The translations under genes and the position numbers were made by a program. From assembly GCA_029263315.1 (NCBI GenBank), contig JAJCXR010000014.1:1-64000 (forward strand): 64,000 bases of DNA, given 5' to 3'. The notes below the pieces were generated by a model that was given only the letters and a program-made list of their open reading frames with translations, ran no database searches and had not been told where the DNA came from. How positions within the stretch are numbered: position 1 is the first letter of the stretch; the number at the start of each line of letters is the position of its first letter. Shown piece after piece: positions 32,476 to 40,691 of the stretch. This DNA is from Acidobacteriota bacterium. GTDB taxonomy: Bacteria > Acidobacteriota > Thermoanaerobaculia > Multivoradales > J023.

Positions 32476-33492
32476 TCAGCTCGCCTCAGCCGTTAGGGTC
32501 GATGCATGCAGGGGACTGTCGAAGCCATGGCAACCGTCGCTTTCGAGAAGGCGGCGGCAGGTGAGGTGATCCACCGCCGGTTGACCCGGTTCTCTAACGT
32601 AAGAGTTCTGGGTCATTTTCATGGTCGATAGGGTGGAATAGTGGACGACGAAGCTCTTGCGGGTGAGGCTGTTGTCGGTGGGATAGGAGCCGCCGTGCAG
32701 CAATGAGTGATGCCAGATCAGCACCTCACCCTGTTTGCAGGTGAGGGACTCGAGCTCCAGACCGGCCGCACGGCAATGTTTCTCATCCCATTGCACGCCC
32801 TTGTCGATGTCCTTCTGGCTATCACGGGAGAAATCCACCGTGTGACGGCCCTTGCCGAAGGGGTAGTAGGGGAGGCGGTGCGAGCCGGGTACGTAGATCA
32901 GCGGGCCGCAATCCGGCCCGATGTCTTCCAGGGCCAACCAAGAGGCCAGCAAGTGGCTCGGTGGCACCATCTGCACGTAGACGGGGTCCCGGTGCAAGCC
33001 CTGTTGGCTACCCCATTCGAAGTACAGGGATTGGGTGGCGACCGGCTTTTCTCCGAAGATGAGCTCGATGTAGTCGAAGATCTGGCGGTTGAGGAACAGG
33101 GACCGGGCGGCGGCCGAGTAGGTGTGCAAGTCAGCAACACGGCAGGACGGTTGGCGATGCTCGTCCTTGGCATCGGAAAAGCGGGTCAGCAGGCTGTGGT
33201 ATGCGTAGGCGACATCGGAGGGCTTGTCGCGCCAGAGGGTGTCGACATCGTTCTGGAGGTCGCTGTAGATCTCATCGGGGATGTCGATGGGGATCCTTAC
33301 GTAGCCCTGCTTTTCGAAGTGAGCCAACCTCTCGGCGGTGACATCATCGATCTCGCCGCGCCGGTGGCGCTCGGCGATCTGTTCTTGGGCGTCGGGCTGA
33401 TCGATCCAGAGATCGCTCAGCAAGAGCCCTTTCTTATCGAGGGAGCTGGGTTGCTGGTTGCGGGAGGGGAAGATGCGGTCGAGGAAGCTCAT
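32476..33492 (-). CDS. Phytanoyl-CoA dioxygenase (PhyH) family protein
   Basis: 338-aa Fe(II)/2-oxoglutarate-dependent oxygenase-like protein. The metal triad is plausible: HRDPVY provides His and Asp (HxD) and WHHSLLHGGS the distal His. GPLIYVPGSHRLPY is the PhyH core signature, and RKSFVVHYS contains the 2OG-binding basic residue. ATG 33492 is preferred; a TTG at 33522 would add 10 residues. PhyH proteins in polysaccharide or secondary-metabolite clusters hydroxylate varied substrates; here the substrate is unknown. Genes on both sides point to surface-glycan modification. Confidence 0.85.
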   Translation of the reverse strand: MSFLDRIFPSRNQQPSSLDKKGLLLSDLWIDQPDAQEQIAERHRRGEIDDVTAERLAHFEKQGYVRIPIDIPDEIYSDLQNDVDTLWRDKPSDVAYAYHSLLTRFSDAKDEHRQPSCRVADLHTYSAAARSLFLNRQIFDYIELIFGEKPVATQSLYFEWGSQQGLHRDPVYVQMVPPSHLLASWLALEDIGPDCGPLIYVPGSHRLPYYPFGKGRHTVDFSRDSQKDIDKGVQWDEKHCRAAGLELESLTCKQGEVLIWHHSLLHGGSYPTDNSLTRKSFVVHYSTLSTMKMTQNSYVREPGQPAVDHLTCRRLLESDGCHGFDSPLHASTLTAEAS

Positions 33493-33711
33493 GTCGCACG
33501 TCTTTCTGGTCGATTTCCGCAATCATCAAAGTGTTCTGAAACAGCCGGATGCTCGCGGTACTCTCTGAGACGAAGTCCCGAATGGGCAAGTTAAATGTTA
33601 CAGAAGCATGGGCGAAGGGTCAACCTTCTGAGATTCTATCCTTTTTTGTGTTTCAGGTGTCTTGCCCAGCGGTGCCGCACCTAACCCTATGTTGGTCTCG
33701 ACGCCGAGGGC

Positions 33712-34833
33712 TCACCGACGGTTGCGGGTTGCGGCCAACTCGGCAAAGAGCTTTTCGTAGTCCGCCGTCACCGCTTCCCAGGAATAGACCTCGGCTGCCC
33801 GGGCGGCGGCTTGGACACCCATCCGGCGGGCCAGCTCCGGGTTCTCGAGGACCTGCTCGAAGGCATGGGCTACATCGTCGTCGTCGTGGGCGCGAAACCA
33901 TATGCCGCAGTTGCCGACGGCTTCCCGGTTTTCGGGAGCGTCATTGACCAGCAGGCAGTTGCCGTAGCCCATGGCTTCCACCAGAGCCGGGTGGGTACCC
34001 CCCACTTCCGTGCCATGGACGTAGGCCAAGGCGTGGGACAGGAGCTCGCGGTAGCCGTCGCCGTAGATGGCGCCTGGAAAGAGGACCCGCGGGTCGGCGT
34101 CGCGGCGGAGATCGGCGATAAAGCGATCGGCGTAGGGGGCGTCCCCTACCATGACCAGGGGTAGGTCACCGCCCACCTGGCGATAGGCGCGGGCGATGCG
34201 GTGCGGGTTGTTCTCGGGTTCGAAACGGCTGACGTAAAGAAAATAGCCGCGCGGCTCTAACCCCAGTTGCTCCAGGATACCCGTGGTTTCCGGTGGCCGG
34301 GGATCGACGCCGTAGGTGATCAGCGAGGAATCGGCGCCATAACGGCGCAAGTAGTGGTCGTGAATGACTTGCGCGTCGCTGACCAAAACGTTGGGGACGA
34401 TACAAGCTAGACGCTCCGAGGCGGCATAGACGAGCCGGCCCAAGGGCCCCCACTTGGCGCGCCGTTTCTCGATGCCGTCGACGTGAAGGGCCGTCGGCAC
34501 CCCGGCGAGGCGCAACAGCGGCACAAAGAGGGCGTTGGCGGCGTTGACCATCAGGGCCGCATCGTAGCCCTTGCCAAAGCAGTGCAGGGCGGAGAGCAGG
34601 CTGTGCACCGGGGTGTCGAGGTATTTGCCCCGCAAGGTGGGCAGCACCGCCAGGCGAACGCCCCGGTGGTGGGTCAGGTTCCAGGGCGTGTAATGCGAGC
34701 GGCAGTAGACCGTCACCTCGTGCCCCATGGCCGCCAAACGCACTGATATCTCCTCCATCAGAGTCTCGTAGCCACCGTAGCAGGCGGGGATGCCTCGGCT
34801 ACCGAGGAGAGCGATACGCAGCTTTGGATTCAT
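33712..34833 (-). CDS. Family 4 glycosyltransferase with DUF1972 N-terminus
   Basis: 373-aa GT-B glycosyltransferase. The N-terminal half is the DUF1972 form seen in rhamnosyltransferase-like enzymes (IALLGSRGIPACYGGYETLMEEI, VYCRSHY). The C-terminal half is a GT4 nucleotide-sugar domain (FLYVSRFEPENNPHRIARAY, LPLVMVGDAP, HGTEVGGTHPALVEAMGYG with the conserved Glu). It probably adds a deoxyhexose or hexose to a polysaccharide made with the transferase at 31018. A 219-bp gap with no visible gene separates it from the dioxygenase gene. Confidence 0.92.
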   Translation of the reverse strand: MNPKLRIALLGSRGIPACYGGYETLMEEISVRLAAMGHEVTVYCRSHYTPWNLTHHRGVRLAVLPTLRGKYLDTPVHSLLSALHCFGKGYDAALMVNAANALFVPLLRLAGVPTALHVDGIEKRRAKWGPLGRLVYAASERLACIVPNVLVSDAQVIHDHYLRRYGADSSLITYGVDPRPPETTGILEQLGLEPRGYFLYVSRFEPENNPHRIARAYRQVGGDLPLVMVGDAPYADRFIADLRRDADPRVLFPGAIYGDGYRELLSHALAYVHGTEVGGTHPALVEAMGYGNCLLVNDAPENREAVGNCGIWFRAHDDDDVAHAFEQVLENPELARRMGVQAAARAAEVYSWEAVTADYEKLFAELAATRNRR

Positions 34834-35256
34834 AACAGCTTTGGGGTCGGTGTAAAGAAGTCGTATCTCGATGAACGCTTGGCGGAGGTCGACCGTAACA
34901 TCTCTACGACTGCTTCCTCAGACGTTCTTCGTCCTCTAGACGCCCCGCCATCCGGCGGGGCGTCGCCCTATGGTAGCGACTGTATGCCGTCGCGGGAACC
35001 ATTGGCCGCCCGCGGTCGACCGCCGCAGCGGGGGCTATCCTGCCCAAAGCGGCCCCAGGTGGCCCCAGGTCGCTCCGGGGCTCAGCCCGTGGTCGCCGCG
35101 GTCTGATGTCTTCAGTGTTCCTCGTCTGCCTAGTCTTCCTCGTCTGCCTAGTGTTACATTGCGTCGGCTCGCCTCCGTTCCCTGTGGGTCCTGGGTGGAC
35201 CCAACCGTATTGCGAGCCGCTCTTCCGCCAATACCTACCTGCGAGGGAGTTACACA
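34834..35256. other. Divergent intergenic region with a hairpin and short direct repeats
   Basis: No convincing gene. A strong hairpin (CGCCCCGCC / GGCGGGGCG, 4-nt loop) lies at 34941-34962. A tandem pair built on TCCTCGTCTGCCTAGT lies near 35111-35150, and the phrase GGCCCCAGGT is doubled near 35052-35070. The region must hold promoters for the minus-strand glycosyltransferase and for argF. A GCGAGGGAG stretch at about 35241-35249 lies upstream of the argF ATG and could serve as its ribosome site. Confidence 0.5.
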
Positions 35257-36258
35257 ATGGCATTCAATCTGCGCCATCGGCATTTCCTGAAGCTCCTGGA
35301 CTTCAGTGCCCAAGAAATTCGTTTCCTGCTCGATCTGTCCCGTGATCTGAAGCGGGCCAAATATGCCGGCAATGAGCAACAGCGTCTGCGCGGCAAGAAC
35401 ATAGCGCTGATTTTCGAGAAATCGTCCACCCGCACCCGCTGTGCCTTTGAGATCGCCGCTTACGACCAAGGGGCCCATGTCACCTATCTTGGCCCCAGCG
35501 GCTCACAGATCGGTCACAAAGAATCGATGAAGGACACGGCGCGGGTCCTCGGGCGCATGTACGACGGCATCGAGTACCGGGGCTTCGGTCAAGAGATCGT
35601 CGAAGAGCTCGCCGCCCACGCCGGGGTGCCGGTGTGGAACGGTTTGACCAACGAATACCACCCGACACAGGTGCTGGCCGATGTCCTCACCATGGTGGAA
35701 CATTGCGACAAGCCCCTGTCGGAGATTTCCTTCTGTTACCTCGGTGACGCCCGCAACAATATGGGCAACTCGTTGATGGTGGGTGGCACCAAGTTAGGCA
35801 TGGACGTACGGCTCGCCGCCCCCAAGGCGTGTTGGCCCGAAGAGGGTTTGGTGAACGCTTGCCGAGAGGAGACGGAACGCTCCGGCGCCCGCTTGAGAAT
35901 CACCGACGATGTGGCGACGGCGGTGGCCGGTTGCGACTTTCTCTACACCGATGTCTGGGTCTCCATGGGTGAGCCCGAGTCCAAGTGGGCGGAGCGCATC
36001 GAGCTCTTGACCCCCTACCAGGTAAACAGTGAAGCGATGGCCTTGAGCGGCAACATGCAATGCAAGTTCCTGCATTGTCTGCCCGCCTTTCACAATCGCG
36101 AGACGACGATCGGCGAAGACATTTTTCAGAAGTTTGGCCTCGACGGAATGGAAGTCACCGAGGATGTCTTCGAGTCGCCGTATTCGATCGTCTTCGATCA
36201 GGCCGAAAACCGGGTGCACACCATCAAAGCGGTCATGGTCGCCACCCTGGGTGATTGA
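35257..36258 (+). CDS. argF: Ornithine carbamoyltransferase
   Basis: 333-aa enzyme making citrulline from ornithine and carbamoyl phosphate in arginine synthesis. The carbamoyl-phosphate motif STRTR is at 57-61, HPTQVLAD follows at mid-protein, DARNNMGNS forms part of the ornithine-binding domain, and the FLHCLPAFH motif contains the catalytic Cys. The length is normal for the family. No other arg gene is adjacent. A CBS-domain gene follows 92 bp later. Confidence 0.97.
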   Translation: MAFNLRHRHFLKLLDFSAQEIRFLLDLSRDLKRAKYAGNEQQRLRGKNIALIFEKSSTRTRCAFEIAAYDQGAHVTYLGPSGSQIGHKESMKDTARVLGRMYDGIEYRGFGQEIVEELAAHAGVPVWNGLTNEYHPTQVLADVLTMVEHCDKPLSEISFCYLGDARNNMGNSLMVGGTKLGMDVRLAAPKACWPEEGLVNACREETERSGARLRITDDVATAVAGCDFLYTDVWVSMGEPESKWAERIELLTPYQVNSEAMALSGNMQCKFLHCLPAFHNRETTIGEDIFQKFGLDGMEVTEDVFESPYSIVFDQAENRVHTIKAVMVATLGD

Positions 36259-36350
36259 GCGGCTATCGTGGTGCTTGGCCGTGGGGTGCTACACTGGACA
36301 CAGCTTCATTTCCGTGCAGAGCTGAGCCCAGGGCCACGAAAGGGAACAGG

Positions 36351-36800
36351 ATGAAAGTTCGCGATGTCATGACGCACGACGTTCACACCGTCTCCCCTGA
36401 GACGACGATCAAGGAAGTGGCTCGTCTTCTGGCCAAGCATCGCATCAGTGGAGTGCCGGTGGTGGAGGACGGTTCCATTGTCGGGGTGATCAGCGAAGGG
36501 GATCTCTTGCCCCGCCAAAAGCGTGTTCCCTTCACCGATGAGGAGTTGCCTGCTCTATTCGGCAAGTACACGGTCGGCGAGCAGCTCAAGGCCCTTTTCG
36601 AAAAGGCTTGGGATGGCGAAATCCGCGACATCATGACACCCTCCCAGGATGTGGTGACGGCCGATGTGGACGAGCCCCTCGAAGATGCTGCGGCCCGCAT
36701 GGCGAGTCACGAAGTCAAACGGTTGCCGGTGCTGGAGGATGGCCACCTAGTGGGTATTTTGTCCCGTCTGGATATTCTCCAAGCCTTGGTGGGTGGATGA
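36351..36800 (+). CDS. Tandem CBS-domain protein
   Basis: 149-aa cytoplasmic protein made of two CBS motifs (MKVRDVMTHDVHTVSPETTI...GVISEGDLL and IRDIMTPSQDVVTAD...GILSRLDIL), a fold that binds adenine nucleotides. The start ATG is preceded by AGGGAACAGG; the frame is open upstream to 36255 but those residues do not look coding. Stand-alone CBS pairs often act as energy or stress sensors for partner proteins; the partner is unknown. Its stop overlaps the following gene by 8 bp. Confidence 0.92.
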   Translation: MKVRDVMTHDVHTVSPETTIKEVARLLAKHRISGVPVVEDGSIVGVISEGDLLPRQKRVPFTDEELPALFGKYTVGEQLKALFEKAWDGEIRDIMTPSQDVVTADVDEPLEDAAARMASHEVKRLPVLEDGHLVGILSRLDILQALVGG

Positions 36801-37722
36801 TCCAGGGCGTGATGTCAAAGTGCCCGTCCATGGCAAGCCGCTCGGGATCGCGACCATGACCGTCTCCGGTTTCAATCAGGACGTGGAAGTCCTGGGGCGA
36901 ACTTTCCATTTGCAGACGCAAGTCTTCCTGCAGCCCGAGCCCTGTATTCGTACTGAGGTCTTCCATGGCGGCAAGTTGATGGCCCGCCGCGAAGCCGCCA
37001 TCGATCAACAGGCGGTCGGCGTCGACGAGGCCGTTTTGCGCCAGATGATGAAAGCTCAGCACCTGAAGATCTTGCAGAGTGTCCAGGCTCGCGCCAAGCG
37101 CTATCAACAACGCCAAAAAAACAGACAGGATGGTGTCGAAGGGGTCCCGGCGGCAGAGCCCGTCCACCCCGAAACCGGTACGGCGACCCGCGGGGCAGCT
37201 TTGCAGGCGGCAGACGACGGGGCGCAAGTGGAGATCGCCCTCAGTGTGCGGCGTCTCTTCGAGCGCTTTCGCCAACGCCTCGACCGTGCCCCAGGTGGTA
37301 TCGCCGACCGCTTGGGCGTCGCTGCCAAGCAGCTCGACGAGGTGCTGGCATCCCCCGTATTTCCCAAGATTCGGGTCGATGAGCAAGTGCGTTTCCACCT
37401 GCTCAACGAACAGCTCGGCGAGTGGCTGACCGGCACCGGCGACGATGCCCTCGGACGGCGCATTTGGGCAGAGATCGCCACCTTCAACGACTACCTGGCC
37501 GAAGTCAACAACCGTTCCGATTTGGCCGCCTTCGATCGCGACTTGCTGCGCTGGGCTCTACGCAAAGCGGAAGATGAGGGCGTCAACCTACGCCTCCTGG
37601 AACACCTCGAAATGCTCTACGGACGCGATCTCGAGCTCGATCGGCTTCTCGACGAGCCCGGCGCGGTGACGCAGGACGAATGGGTTGCGCATTTCCGGCG
37701 GGTATTGGCTGCCTTGGGTTGA
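36793..37722 (+). CDS. Conserved hypothetical protein
   Basis: 309-aa soluble protein, not recognised by name. Residues 20-70 (DVEVLGRTFHLQTQVFL, EVFHGGKLMARREAAID) match a small beta-rich motif found in uncharacterised proteins of several Gram-negative phyla. Residues about 110-150 look disordered, and the C-terminal half is helical and charged (SVRRLFERFRQRLDRAPGGIADRLG). The GTG start overlaps the CBS-domain stop by 8 bp; ATG 36856 is an alternative. Coupling to the CBS gene suggests a shared role. Confidence 0.7.
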   Translation: MDDPGRDVKVPVHGKPLGIATMTVSGFNQDVEVLGRTFHLQTQVFLQPEPCIRTEVFHGGKLMARREAAIDQQAVGVDEAVLRQMMKAQHLKILQSVQARAKRYQQRQKNRQDGVEGVPAAEPVHPETGTATRGAALQAADDGAQVEIALSVRRLFERFRQRLDRAPGGIADRLGVAAKQLDEVLASPVFPKIRVDEQVRFHLLNEQLGEWLTGTGDDALGRRIWAEIATFNDYLAEVNNRSDLAAFDRDLLRWALRKAEDEGVNLRLLEHLEMLYGRDLELDRLLDEPGAVTQDEWVAHFRRVLAALG

Positions 37723-37737
37723 CGGCAGGGATCGTCC

Positions 37738-39324
37738 ATGTCCGCTAAAAATCCGCTAGCAAAATCTACCGACTCGCCTGCCGCTTTCCCGATGTCGTCC
37801 TTGGAGCCCAGGTCAGCGGAAATGCGCCGGCTGCTCGACGCGACATCGAAACGTATCGTTGCCTACATCGAGTCCTTGGCGGAGCAGCCGGCATCGGACT
37901 TCGCCGGTGCGGACCAGGTGGCGGCCTCGGCCCGGCAGGACTGGCCAGGGGAGCCGGTGCCATTCGACGACCTCCTCGACCAGCTCTTCGACGAGCTGAC
38001 GCCGAAGTCGATGCACCATCCCGGGCCCGGTTTTCTGGGCTTCATCCCCGGTGGTGGCCTGTTCCATTCGGCCGTGGCCAACCTCATCGCCAGTGTGATC
38101 AACCGCTACGTCACGGTGTGGGTCGCAGCGCCTGCCCTGGTGCAGTTGGAAATGAACGTCATCCGTTGGTTCTGCCGCATCGTCGGCTACCCGTCGACGG
38201 CCGGCGGTTTCCTCGCTTCCGGCGGCTCGATGGCTAATTTCAGCGCCTTGGTGGCGGCTCGGCAAGAGCTACTGCCGGAGAATTTCCTCAAGGGCACCCT
38301 CTACGTGTGTGAGCACACCCATCACTCGGTGCACAAGGCTGCCCTGTTGGCGGGGTTTCCCGCCGCCTGCCTGCGTACCGTGCCCGCCGATGACTCTTTC
38401 CGCATGCGGCCCGAGGCCCTCGAAGCACAGATTGAGGAGGATCGTCGCCGCGGTTGGCAGCCGTTTTTTGTGGTGGGCAACGGCGGCAGCACCAACACCG
38501 GCGCCGTAGACCCCTTGTCGGAGATGGCGGAGATCGCCGCCCGTCATGGGCTGTGGTTCCACGTCGATGCCGCGTATGGTGGCTTCTTTGCCCTCACCGA
38601 ACGGGGGCGCCATCGCCTGGTGGGCATGGAGTTGGCGGACTCCATCACCCTCGATCCTCACAAGGGTCTGTTTGTGCCCTATGGCACCGGTTGCTTGTTG
38701 GTCAAGGATCTCAACAAGCTGAGGCGGGCCCACAGCGTCGGGGCCGACTACATGCCGCCCATCCAGGACCATCCCGAGCGCATCGATTTTTCGGAGATCT
38801 CACCGGAGCTGTCGCGGAGCTTTCGCGGTCTCGGGGTGTGGCTACCCATCAAGATGGTAGGGATCGAGCCCTTTTGCGCTGCCCTCGACGAAAAGCTCGA
38901 CTTGGCCCAGTGGATCACCGAGCGCCTGCGGGCCATAGACGGTCTCGACATCGTCGCCGAGCCGCAGCTGTCGATCCTCGCCTTCCGATTGCGTCGCGAT
39001 GCCTTCGCCGGAGCGCCGGGTTTCGATCGCCTCGACAACACTACCCCCGAGGACGCCGCCCACGACGCCTTGAATCAGCGGCTTCTCGACGTCATCAACG
39101 GCAAACAACGGGTCTTTCTCACCGGCACCCGCCTGGGTGGGCGTTTCGCCATCCGCATTTGTGTCCTCGGAGTGCGCACCCACCGTGAGCGCATGGAGCT
39201 ATGTTTGGAGGATATCGAAGAGGCGGTGGCGGAAATTGTCCGCGGGGCGCTCAGCCAAGAGGCGCCCCGCCAAGAGGAGCCCCGCCAAGAGGCGCCCCGC
39301 CGAGAGGTACGACATGACGGTTGA
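37738..39324 (+). CDS. PLP-dependent group II amino-acid decarboxylase
   Basis: 528-aa pyridoxal-phosphate enzyme of the aromatic-L-amino-acid / glutamate / diaminobutyrate decarboxylase family. GGFLASGGSMANFSAL, a HHSVHKAALLAG stacking-His region, WFHVDAAYGG (Asp that contacts the pyridine nitrogen) and SITLDPHKGLFVPYGTG with the Schiff-base Lys are all present. The C-terminus ends in a Gln-Glu-Pro-Arg repeat tail unlike the family. Substrate specificity cannot be assigned. It overlaps the cyclo-ligase gene by 11 bp. Confidence 0.92.
   Translation: MSAKNPLAKSTDSPAAFPMSSLEPRSAEMRRLLDATSKRIVAYIESLAEQPASDFAGADQVAASARQDWPGEPVPFDDLLDQLFDELTPKSMHHPGPGFLGFIPGGGLFHSAVANLIASVINRYVTVWVAAPALVQLEMNVIRWFCRIVGYPSTAGGFLASGGSMANFSALVAARQELLPENFLKGTLYVCEHTHHSVHKAALLAGFPAACLRTVPADDSFRMRPEALEAQIEEDRRRGWQPFFVVGNGGSTNTGAVDPLSEMAEIAARHGLWFHVDAAYGGFFALTERGRHRLVGMELADSITLDPHKGLFVPYGTGCLLVKDLNKLRRAHSVGADYMPPIQDHPERIDFSEISPELSRSFRGLGVWLPIKMVGIEPFCAALDEKLDLAQWITERLRAIDGLDIVAEPQLSILAFRLRRDAFAGAPGFDRLDNTTPEDAAHDALNQRLLDVINGKQRVFLTGTRLGGRFAIRICVLGVRTHRERMELCLEDIEEAVAEIVRGALSQEAPRQEEPRQEAPRREVRHDG
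39255..39299 (+). repeat. 15-bp tandem repeat in the decarboxylase tail
   Basis: Three copies of CCAAGAGGCGCCCCG (the middle one with one change), plus a partial fourth, encode Gln-Glu-Ala/Glu-Pro-Arg units at the extreme C-terminus of the decarboxylase. The repeat is in frame and stops just before the overlapping cyclo-ligase start. Confidence 0.85.
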
Positions 39325-39952
39325 AAAAGAAGGCCTCACCGCGGCGGCTTCCGCCGCCCCATCACGAAAGATCGAGCTGCGGCAAGAGCTGAAGGCTCGC
39401 CTCGCCACCCTCGATGCGGAAGCTGCTCGCCTGGCCGGACAACAGATGGCGGAGCATCTCTGGTGGCTCCCCGAAATGCAGGCCGCACGGGGTGTCCTCA
39501 GCTGCCTATCCTTCGGCGGCGAGATAGATACCTGGCCCCTGGTCGATCGGTTGCTGGCCGCTGGCAAGAAGGTCTACGTTCCAAGGGCCGAGCCGCGGGA
39601 CCACAGCTTGCGTCTGCATCGCTATCCATGTCCCCTCAAGACCCTCTCCTTCGGTCTGCGCCAGCCACCACGCAAAACCCCCGAGCTGCCGCCCGAAGCC
39701 GTCGGCGACGAGGTCGATGTCGTCCTGGTGCTCGGCCTGGGTTTCGATTACCGAGGCTACCGCCTGGGCTACGGCAGCGGCTACTTCGATCGTTTTCTGG
39801 CACGCTATCCGTTGACCGCCATCGGCTTGGCGTATCAAGTGCAGCTGGTGGACGCCTTGCCCAACGAGCCCCACGATGTGCCGATGGCAGCGGTGGTGAC
39901 GGAGCAGGGGGTTTGGCGCGCCAGCCTTCCGGTTCCCCCTCCTACCGCTTAA
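39314..39952 (+). CDS. 5-formyltetrahydrofolate cyclo-ligase
   Basis: 212-aa enzyme (MTHFS family) that converts 5-formyl-THF to 5,10-methenyl-THF with ATP. The N-terminal KIELRQELKARLATL helix is typical. VDVVLVLGLGFDYRGYRLGYGSGYFDRFLA is the family signature with the ATP/folate-binding GYGxGYYD-like loop. ATG 39314 is preceded by GAGAGG, though the frame is open upstream within the decarboxylase gene. It is translationally coupled to that gene by an 11-bp overlap. Confidence 0.92.
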   Translation: MTVEKEGLTAAASAAPSRKIELRQELKARLATLDAEAARLAGQQMAEHLWWLPEMQAARGVLSCLSFGGEIDTWPLVDRLLAAGKKVYVPRAEPRDHSLRLHRYPCPLKTLSFGLRQPPRKTPELPPEAVGDEVDVVLVLGLGFDYRGYRLGYGSGYFDRFLARYPLTAIGLAYQVQLVDALPNEPHDVPMAAVVTEQGVWRASLPVPPPTA

Positions 39953-39993
39953 GGGACAGGTTGCTAGGGGATGAGGGCTCAAATCCTGGACCG

Positions 39994-40446
39994 TCAGGCA
40001 GCGAGCTCGGAGGTGCACTGGGGACAGCGGGTCGCTGGGATAGGTACAGAGCTCAAGCAGAACGGGCAGTCCTTGGTGGTCGGGGTGGCAGGAGCTTCTT
40101 CTTCGTCCTTCCAGCGATTGATGTTCTTGACCAAGAAGAACACCGCCAATGTGACGATCAGGAACGACACGATGGAGTTGACGAACAGGCCGTAGTTGAG
40201 GGTCACGGCACCGGCTTCACTGGCGTCTTCCAGGGTGGCGTAAGGCGCCGTGGCCTCAGCGCCTCGGCGGAGCACGATGAAGAGGTCCGAGAAGTCGACG
40301 TTGCCCAGCAGCAGACCGATGGGCGGCATGATCAGGTCGTTGACCAGGGATTTGACGATCGGGGTGAAGGCCCCGCCGACGATGATGCCTATGGCCATGT
40401 CGAAAACGCTGCCTTTTAGGGCGAACTTCTTGAATTCTTGGAGCAT
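39994..40446 (-). CDS. mscL: Large-conductance mechanosensitive channel with C-terminal zinc ribbon
   Basis: 150-aa MscL, which opens under membrane tension to protect from osmotic downshock. The N-terminus MLQEFKKFALKGSVFDMAIGIIVGGAF and TM2 (FLIVTLAVFFLVKNINRW) are canonical. After the cytoplasmic linker comes an added CPFC...RCPQC zinc-ribbon (about 127-145), not part of E. coli MscL. Such zinc-ribbon MscLs exist in other phyla. It stands alone, divergent from the propeller GGDEF gene across a 245-bp gap with no other gene. Confidence 0.95.
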   Translation of the reverse strand: MLQEFKKFALKGSVFDMAIGIIVGGAFTPIVKSLVNDLIMPPIGLLLGNVDFSDLFIVLRRGAEATAPYATLEDASEAGAVTLNYGLFVNSIVSFLIVTLAVFFLVKNINRWKDEEEAPATPTTKDCPFCLSSVPIPATRCPQCTSELAA

Positions 40447-40691
40447 GTGGCGTCCTCCGAGGGAAAAATGCTACCGCCGGAGCGGATAGCAGCGGTTCGA
40501 AGATCTTGCGATTCGGACAGCGATAAAGATGCGGCGACATCCTATCCCCTTGGCCGCCCTCCGATAAGCTCCACTGCTCAACCATTGCTGGGCCTAAGAA
40601 GATCTCCAGCCGGGTAGGCGAGATCGCGCCCTCAGCTCCTCAACCCTACTTTCGACTCAGGGCAAAACTCAGGACATAGTATCCTCAGGTT

